A stretch of 64,000 bases of DNA from Argentina anserina. Its lineage: Eukaryota; Streptophyta; Magnoliopsida; Rosales; Rosaceae. This document shows, piece after piece, positions 56,590 to 64,000 of the stretch (positions within the stretch are counted from its first letter, which is position 1; the number at the start of each line of letters is the position of its first letter). The notes under the pieces are model-generated. The model was not told the origin of the DNA. It ran no database searches and was given only the letters and a program-made list of their open reading frames with translations. The position numbers were made by a program, and so were the translations under genes. The stretch is taken from contig NC_065876.1 in NCBI RefSeq assembly GCF_933775445.1, positions 26,598,001 through 26,662,000 on the forward strand. Reading direction: 5' to 3'.

Positions 56590-58780
56590 AAAATCAGTCT
56601 AGGAGTGAGGGAAGCAAAAATACTTTGGCCGGCACATCTAGTGATTCCTATTTATTCTGTATATCAACAGTTGACAGTCGTCCACGAGGTGATTACCGTC
56701 TCTTTCGCAGCTCATGGATGAGCAAATGCTAATGCAAGAAAAAGTTAAGAGTCTAGCAATGTGTATCAAAGCAGGAGTCAACTAATTGGGTGAGGCTGAT
56801 GAATATTCTGTGTACGTATAAGAATTTGAAGGTCCTAGAGGGGGGTGAATAGATCCTGAAAACCTTTTCGTTCAATTATGCTCATAGGGGATAGCGAGAG
56901 TCGGTGCTATCATGTATAACATGATACGAAGACGAAACATAATAAAGATGTAGTAATAAACAAATAACACCATGATGTTTTTTACTCACATAAACCTTGA
57001 TAAATGTGTACGTATGTGTCTTTGAAGATCCTAGAGGGGGGCGGGGAGGGTGAATAGGCTCTGAAAACTTTTTCGTTCAATTATGCTTATAGGGATAGAA
57101 AGAGTTGGTGTTATCATGTATAACAGGATACGAATATGAAACATAATAAAAGGTACAGTAATAAAGAGATAACACCATGATGTTTTTTACTCACAAAATC
57201 AGTCTAGGTGTGAGGGAAGCAAAAATGATTTGGCCGGCACATCTAGTGATTCATATTTATTCCGTCCATCAACGGTTGGTAGTCGTCCACGAGGTGATTA
57301 TTGTTTCTATCATTGCTCATGGATGAGCTAATGTTAATGCAAGAACAAGTTAGGAGTCAACTAATTGGGTGAGGCTGATGAATATTCTATGTGTGTACGT
57401 ATAAGTCTTTGAAAGTCTTAGAGGGGGGGGGGGGGGTGAATAGGCCCTGAAAACTTTTTCATTCAATTCAGCTCACATGAGATAGCAAGAGTTGGTGCTA
57501 TTATGTATGACATAATATGAAAACGAAACAAAATAAAGATGCAATAATAAATAAATAACACCATGATGTTTTTTACTCACATAAACCTTGGTAAATGTGT
57601 ATGTATTAGTCTTTGAAGGTCTTAGAGGGGGGGGGGTGAATAGGCCTTGAAAATGTTTTTGTTCAATTCTGCTCACAAGGATAGCATGAGTTGGTGCTAT
57701 CATATATATCATGATACGAAGATGAAACATAATAAAGGTGCAGTAATAAACAAATAACACCATGATGTTTTTTACTCGTAAAATCAGTCTAGGTGTTGGG
57801 GAAGCAAAAATGTTTTGGCAGGCACATCTAGTGATTCTTATTTATTTTGTACATCAACGGCCGACAGTCGTCGACGAGGTGATTACGTCTCTATCATAGC
57901 CCATGGATGAGTAAATGCTAATGCAAGAACAAGTTAAGAGCCTAGTAATGCGTATCAAAGCAAGAGTCAACTAATTGGGTAAGGCAAATGAATATTTAAT
58001 GTGTGTGCGTATAAGTCTTTGTAGGTCCTAGAGGGGGGTGAATAGGCCCTGAAAACTTTTTCGTTCAATTCTGCTCATAGGGGATAGTAAGAGTTTGTGC
58101 TATCATGTCGAAGACGAAACATGATAAAGATGTTGTAATAAACAAATAACACCATGATATTTTTTACTCGCATAAACCCTGATAAATGTGTACGTATAAG
58201 TCTTTGAAGGTCCTAGAGGGGGGTAAATAGGCCCTAAAAAAATTCATTCAATTACGCTTATAGGGATAGAAAGAGTTAGTGCTATCATGTATAATAGCAT
58301 ACGAAGATGAAACATAATAAAGGTGCAATAATAAATAAATAACACCATAATATTTTTTACTCTCAAAATTAGTCTAGGTGTGAGGGAAGAAAAAATGCTT
58401 TGGCCGGCACATCTAGTGATTCTTATTTATTTTGTACATCAACGGTCGACAGTCGTCGACGAGGTGATTAACGTCTCTATCGCAGCTCATGGATGAGTAA
58501 ATGCTAATGCAAGAACAAGTTAAGAGCCTAGCAATGTGTATCAAAGCAAGAGTCAACTAATTGGGTAAGGCTAATAAATATTCTATGTGTGTGCGTATAA
58601 GTCTTTGCAAGTCTTAGAGTGGGGGTGAATAGGCCCTGAAAACGTTTTCGTTCAATTATGCTCATAGGGGATAGCAAGAGTTGATGCTATCATGTATAAC
58701 ATGATACGAAGACGAAACATAATAAAGATGTAGTAATAAACAAATAATACCATGATGTTTTTTACTCACATAAACCCTTA
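56590..58780. repeat. Higher-order tandem array upstream of the permease, ~590-bp units
   Basis: Each unit consists of block B (AATCAGTCTAGGTGTGAGGG ... GGTGAGGCTGATGAATATTC, ~235 bp) and two related ~180-bp blocks A and A' (CTTTGAAGGTCCTAGAGGGG, GGTGAATAGGCCCTGAAAAC, CAAATAACACCATGATGTTT). B starts at about 56590, 57195, 57780 and 58365, giving periods of 605, 585 and 585. The fourth unit is partial, ending after one A block. G-runs of 6-16 bases vary among A blocks. B is the immediate upstream flank of the permease promoter. Confidence 0.92.
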
Positions 58781-59340
58781 ATGCAGAGAGAAATTGTGTG
58801 CCTCTAACTCTTGAAGAGCAAAACTTTTCACTATGTACTCATACACCATTTATAAGTTTGTAGCAACATCACGATATCAAGACTTCCGTGTATCCTATCT
58901 AAGATTCTACCTAGTCTCTAGATTGTTCCACCTCACTCATCTCACAAGTGTTTACATAGCGAAAGTCTTACTCAAGGCTTTGAGCAGATACTCCTAACTA
59001 GAAAGCTCTACTTGGAAGACTTGTAGTGATACTGAGTACATCAACACTCCTTACAAGCTTGTAGCAACCTAGGGATATCAAACCTCGTCTGTGTCCTATC
59101 TCAGACTCTCCTAGTCTTTCAACCGTTCTACCTCACTTGTCTCTTTAAGTGTGTAGATTCTCATATATTAGAAGATTCAGTCTTGAATCCAGCTACCTCC
59201 CAGCTGATTCGATGGTGAACACTTTCAAGGTTGCTTGCATTACCAATTACACATCATGGCATGCAAAATGATATGTATGCTTTTGAGAAGATTTTGTTGT
59301 TCAAGCTCTAAGATTTACGGTCAACAATGGAATACTTAGA
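58781..59340. repeat. Diverged direct repeats downstream of the array
   Basis: About 58846-58955 and 59052-59155 are ~110-bp diverged copies (AAGTTTGTAGCAACATCACG / AAGCTTGTAGCAACCTAGGG, then TCTACCTAGTC / TCTCCTAGTC and CACCTCACTCATCTC / TACCTCACTTGTCTC). Non-coding; probably part of the same transposon-derived sequence as the A blocks. Confidence 0.65.
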
Positions 59341-61670
59341 ATATCTGGAACAATGCAAGGGACCCAAGCCCCAAAACCAAAGGGAAAATGTACATTTTTA
59401 ACAACATAGACAACCAAGGAGAGAAGGGAACCTTGCTCTCCTTATAGAGGCTGAATGTGTGCAGGATAGTAGGCACACTAACCAACGTGAAAATGAAAGT
59501 TCTTGAATATTTTGTCATTATCCAAACTCAGTATGTGAAAAGGCATATATAGCTGTCATATGACAAGTAAATAGGATAAACGACTTTCTTAACCAATGTT
59601 TGATTTAAAAGCAAGAAACAAAGATTTTAAAGCTTTATTCAAAAGCAAGATACATCAAAAAACGTTTTCTCTGAGATCAAATAATGACTAGTTGGAACAT
59701 TGGATTGTGTGTCACAAAACCAACTACAGTATTTGAGAACAAGTTATCAGGTCATGGGTTGGAAACAACCAAAACAGGCTTGGGCTCCAATAGTAGAATA
59801 CTAGCTTAGCTGACAATTTGAATTTGAAAACTAAATTCCAAATGTATATGGACAAGCTACATTTGAAGCATAGATAAAGAGACCAAGAACAAGACTCATA
59901 ACAGGTAGCTATAAGATACCCAGCAAAATCAGAATAGCAAGCATAGTTGTCATCCTCGAGTTGTAACATACAACCCGACTCAACTAAATTAAGTCTAGCA
60001 AATGTTATGCTAAAATATATATGAATCAAACAAGGAAATTCAAAGTTTTTGACTTAACAAATCAGTAGAGACATGAAGACATGCATTTTAGGAAACTTAG
60101 TGGGTTATGATGGCTAACAATGATTCTATTCTTAGTGAAAAACATGAAATGCATATGCATGTTTTTACCTGAGTGTCATGATGACATGTTGGGTCTTCAT
60201 CTTGACACGGGCATTCAGACTTTACTTGGTCTTTAACCAACTTAGTTTGGTTGTGTTTTGTTCAACAAGGATTGCCAATATATTTTATACATACAATCTT
60301 GTCTTATGTATTGAATCTGTTGTCATCATTGGTGTATCATTCCATACCTTCAAGATTTTGGATAATAACTAGAGCTAGCTACTGCGAAATTAAACTTTAT
60401 CTACACTAAATCTCAATGGTCATTACAAATGTATATTTTGGGTAGAGCATTTATAGTTTTAGAGTTTAGGGAATTAGTTGTTTCTACCCAAAAGCTAAGA
60501 GCAAACCACGCACCGAATGTACGTATGTGAGCAACAATTAACTTTGTTTAGAGTTACCAATTTGTGTTCTATGTGACATATTGTGCCTTATTCAAATCTA
60601 ATGAATGAGAGAAAAATATGATAATAATAAGTTACCTGTATATGTTTAAGGACAAGGGAATGCTATACGTGTGAAGTGCATATATTGAGCTACATGTAGA
60701 CATTATGAGATAAATTTATCTCAAAAAAGTGTTGGAGAAAATGAATGTAGGTTGATTAGTTTTGCTTCAATCTGTGGTCATATGTTTGAATAAAAGGTCA
60801 CTCACTCAAAGGGATCCTCCAAAAAGTAGTGAACCCTAAATTCCAATTATTAAGCTAAACAACTCATTGAATAACGGAGCTTATTCAAGACATCAAGGTC
60901 CACTTGCACCATTCATGTACATATCATGTGCGCCTTAGTCAACTATCACTGTTATTTGAAATTTGAGAACGGAAAGGAGACAAAGACTTCAAAGTTACCA
61001 ATTTTTAGCAGTAAATATTTGGCAATTTAATCAATCTGCTTTTACCAAAAAAGAAAAACTAGACCCAAATATAAAGACGAAAAGCTTTGAATATGGCTTT
61101 TCCTGATCACCTCCTTATCGACCTATTCTCCATCGTCAACCATATAATCTCACCCAATTGTACCCTATTGGCCATTACCACCACCAACCTACTCTCTCAT
61201 ACCCAATCTGTTCATTTTCTTTGTATTACCTCTCATAAGATTAATCCCAATTGCAGTTCCAACTACATCTCTGGCGTCGATTAGTTCATGGACGACATCA
61301 TTCGCCAACCACAAACGGGATTTCGGGTCTATAATACCTTTGTAACTAGAAAGCATTATAGATTCAAATCATTTGAAAAAATGAAACACCCTGCCACCCT
61401 GGTCGACGTCGATTTATTTTAGTTCGTCGATCTTCCTTTGCCTTTTTTCATTTTTTATTTAGTTTAATTTTGTTGTAACGGAGTTAGCCTCAGTGTTAGT
61501 GTCATTTGATTGCGTGTTAGTGTCATTTGATTGCTAAATTAAATGGTTAAATATGATTGGTTAGTAATAATCTGTCCACTTACACTTTGGTACCCTGATA
61601 AGTTTCAATTGAATATCATCATATCTAGTAGTACGTTACGGGAGTCTATTCAGCGCACTGTTAGAGTACT
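59341..61670. other. AT-rich intergenic DNA, no supported gene
   Basis: Short frames (59518-59336 minus, 60178-60372 plus, 61087-61284 plus) lack recognisable domains, conserved starts or supporting splice sites. Confidence 0.45.
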
Positions 61671-62030
61671 ACCACCATCACCACGTGCTCATGTGCACCG
61701 TTAGATCAAAACGGAGGTTAGCTGATATGTGGTAATTAAGGTAAGAAAGAACGCCTCCGCAAGGCCGGTGCCAGAGCCAACACCTTCGAGCAGCACGGCC
61801 ACAGCTGCGACGATGGAGCAGATTATAAATCTGGTACTCATGTTGCCGACCGTGAGGAACATGACGGAAGAGTCGATCTAAGGGATTTGAAAAAATTTCT
61901 CTCCTTTTGGTTGGGTATCCATGTCTATGGAGGATTACCCAGAAACAAACATAGTTGACCAGTGGCCACAAACTACTCACGTTCATCTTCTTCATCTTCA
62001 AGCTCTCTCCCTCTATAATCAACTTTTTAA
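61671..62030 (-). pseudogene. Possible remnant encoding a hydrophobic segment
   Basis: One minus-strand frame (about 61885-61706) reads SSVMFLTVGNMSTRFIICSI, VAAVAVLLEGVGSGTGLAEA and FFLTLITTYQLTSVLI then a stop. It resembles a membrane-protein C-terminus. No start, no family match, no flanking exons. Confidence 0.25.
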
Positions 62031-64000
62031 CGTACTACTAACGCAGTAAACATAGTCCAAGACCATAGAAGACCATCAATGAGTCACCTTGCCTTAAATT
62101 CGATCATGCCCTAGCAGAGTAGCAGGGTAGGCATATTGAATCACGAGGAATCCAATACACTTTCTAGCCTTGGGACTAAAGTTGAAAATGAACCAAATAG
62201 CATCAGAACAGTGGTTGTGGACAGTGGCTCTTCGGGAGCCTGATGACAACCCAATTGTGAACGAGATATAAAGAAGCCAGAGCTGCCTTAGTTTTTAAAA
62301 TTGTATTCCCTTCCCTCCTCCGACAAATGAACATGCACCTCGAACTGATCGAAGAAAACTTTACGATGCCGACACCACCTTAAGGCGGAGATATGGTTGG
62401 CCAACCACATAAGCTTGCGGGTCGAGAAAGCAATACACTTCGACACCGTTAACGAAGAGTAAAAAGTAAAAACGTATGGACATTTCAATTATAAAACTAA
62501 TGGATCCCACAAAATAAAGGGCTCAGATTGTTTCTGACTATTAAAATATTCGCCGATGTGGAAGCTCCATGGTGCATACAATCTGTTTCCTACTTGACAT
62601 GTATATTCGATCAATTTGGTATTTTGCCTGGGTCGATTCTTAACTAGCAAATCGAAGCATCAATCTATGGTTCATTCAATTCACATTCTCGTAAATGCGA
62701 ACTGCAATATATTATCACTCACTAGCTACATGCACATATAACTACGTATCCTTCAATCCTGTATAGTCTATCCTACGAGTCTAACTATATATAGAGTACT
62801 ACGCACCGATAAAGACGAACTTGGATTTCTGAAATCCTGACTGGCTGTTCATTCGATAGATTTGCAAGATGAGAAGATCTGAATTGAAAGTTATATCAAT
62901 GGGGAAACTTATTCATGATACCAAGGTGTTAGTGAACCAACAAATATTATGCAATCTCAGCCGTTCATTCAATCTAAATTTTTGATGGCACTAACACCAA
63001 AACTAATCTTATCGTAACTGAGACAAAAAAAAAAATCTTGTCAAAATGCTGTAAAATAGATAAACTCACGTTTTTAATTAATTAAATTACCCAGAAAACT
63101 CAAAAGTCAAATAATTTGGGTTTTGCCCTCTTCTATGAAGGAAATCTGGGTTTTTTTTTAAATAAACCCACAACAATCTGGGTTTTGCATATAAAAAAAC
63201 TTCACAATTTTATTGCCCAATCCCAAATCCCAAATCCCAAATCCCAATCCTGCTCATAATTTAACAATTCAGAAATAGGCCAACATATTACACATCTCAC
63301 ACCTTCTTCCATCTACATCCACCGTTCCACCATAACCCTACAAGTTCTATTGACGTGAAAAAGGACTAAAGATGGAAATGCAAATATAAAGTTCTAGGTA
63401 TTAATGTACCATAAGCCAAAACATGGTTAATTACCAAAATCCAAATCATGGATTCATGGCTGAAATGTTGGCAGACCCGTTTTGGTCCTTATATGAATGA
63501 ATTGGATAATATTTGGGCATGCAGCATTCCATTGCTATTCCTTATCAATGATGGAATCGTCTCCTGTGTTTCAAAAATCTCAGATTCAAGACAAGAACAG
63601 TTAATTGTGATTACCCAAAAGATTAACAGAGTTGATTGATCAAGGTAAGTGATGGCTGATTGGATCAGATCGAGTGAGATTGATATGGTCGATGATGGTA
63701 ATTGAGAAAGAGGTGACCGTTAGATCCAGCTGAAAAGTCATGGTAATATTAAAATTTACCACACTTTTTTAAGTCATTGACGAACCAGCACGTGACTAGC
63801 ATATAATTGGTGCAAGTGGACTTGGTGCCGATAAGCTCCCTATGATTGGTCCTACGCCTTTTGCACTAATTGGTGATGCATGATTGCATGTAATGCTTAT
63901 CTCCCGTAAAACAAATGACCGGTGTCATCCAGAAACAAATTTGACCACCAAATTTTGTCATATGTCCATTTTTAAATTTAAGTCATGCGTCTTTTTATTT
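62031..64000. other. Intergenic DNA, no supported gene
   Basis: AT-rich. Contains a small run of CCCAAAT units at 63221-63248 and scattered A/T homopolymers. Nothing else recognised. Confidence 0.45.

Noticed and set aside
63221..63248. CCCAAAT units as telomere-like repeat
   Set aside because: Plant telomeres are CCCTAAA. Only four units are present, so it is a plain microsatellite.

Overview
This is a stretch of a flowering-plant nuclear genome, almost certainly a eudicot. The evidence is split genes with GT-AG introns, a plant laccase, a plant purine permease, SDR110C-type dehydrogenases, and nested plant transposons (Ty3/gypsy chromovirus, Ty1/copia, PIF/Harbinger, hAT, MITEs). The exact species cannot be fixed from the sequence. 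Only two genes look intact: a short-chain dehydrogenase/reductase (SDR) at 49954-50760 (+) and a two-exon purine permease (PUP) at 52988-56496 (-). Everything else gene-like is a relic. I saw no rRNA, tRNA or CRISPR.

Layout. 1-245 is the end of a chromovirus LTR that cuts into a laccase pseudogene (246-1986, -). 2238-2840 (-) holds a frameshifted, intronless remnant of an unrecognised gene. A foldback element (3020-3441) has a young, nearly complete Ty3/gypsy chromovirus (3442-14170, target duplication AGGGA) at its right edge. A recent 300-bp tandem duplication follows (14226-14824). A Ty1/copia element (16035-22486, target duplication CCAGC) with near-identical LTRs but ruined coding regions sits in older GC-richer repeat DNA that continues to about 25.7 kb.

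From 29.4 to 52.5 kb lies a tandem cluster of five SDR copies, all on the + strand. Copy 1 (29463) is a 5' stub. Copy 2 (35324-38990) is split after 23 coding bases by a 2843-bp solo LTR with a perfect GTACC duplication. Copy 3 (40049) is frameshifted and cut by a copia LTR. Copy 4 (49954) is intact. Copy 5 (51416) carries a nonsense codon, an hAT-like insertion and a second hAT-like junction. Between copies 1 and 2 lies a PIF/Harbinger element (29744-35091, TTA duplication), which itself contains an hAT-like element (30478-31720, 8-bp duplication). A further solo LTR (43304-45800) interrupts a minisatellite.

The purine permease gene runs tail-to-tail with SDR copy 5. Its last codons and stop codon lie in a duplicated hAT terminus. 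Its 2.4-kb intron is full of CT microsatellite and a GTAGCTTTTG-type minisatellite. Its upstream flank has been amplified into a higher-order tandem array of about 590-bp units (56590-58780). The last 5 kb shows no gene I can support.

The genes do not form a pathway. The theme is a plant SDR cluster being dismantled by layered transposon insertions next to a permease whose two ends have both been altered by repeats.
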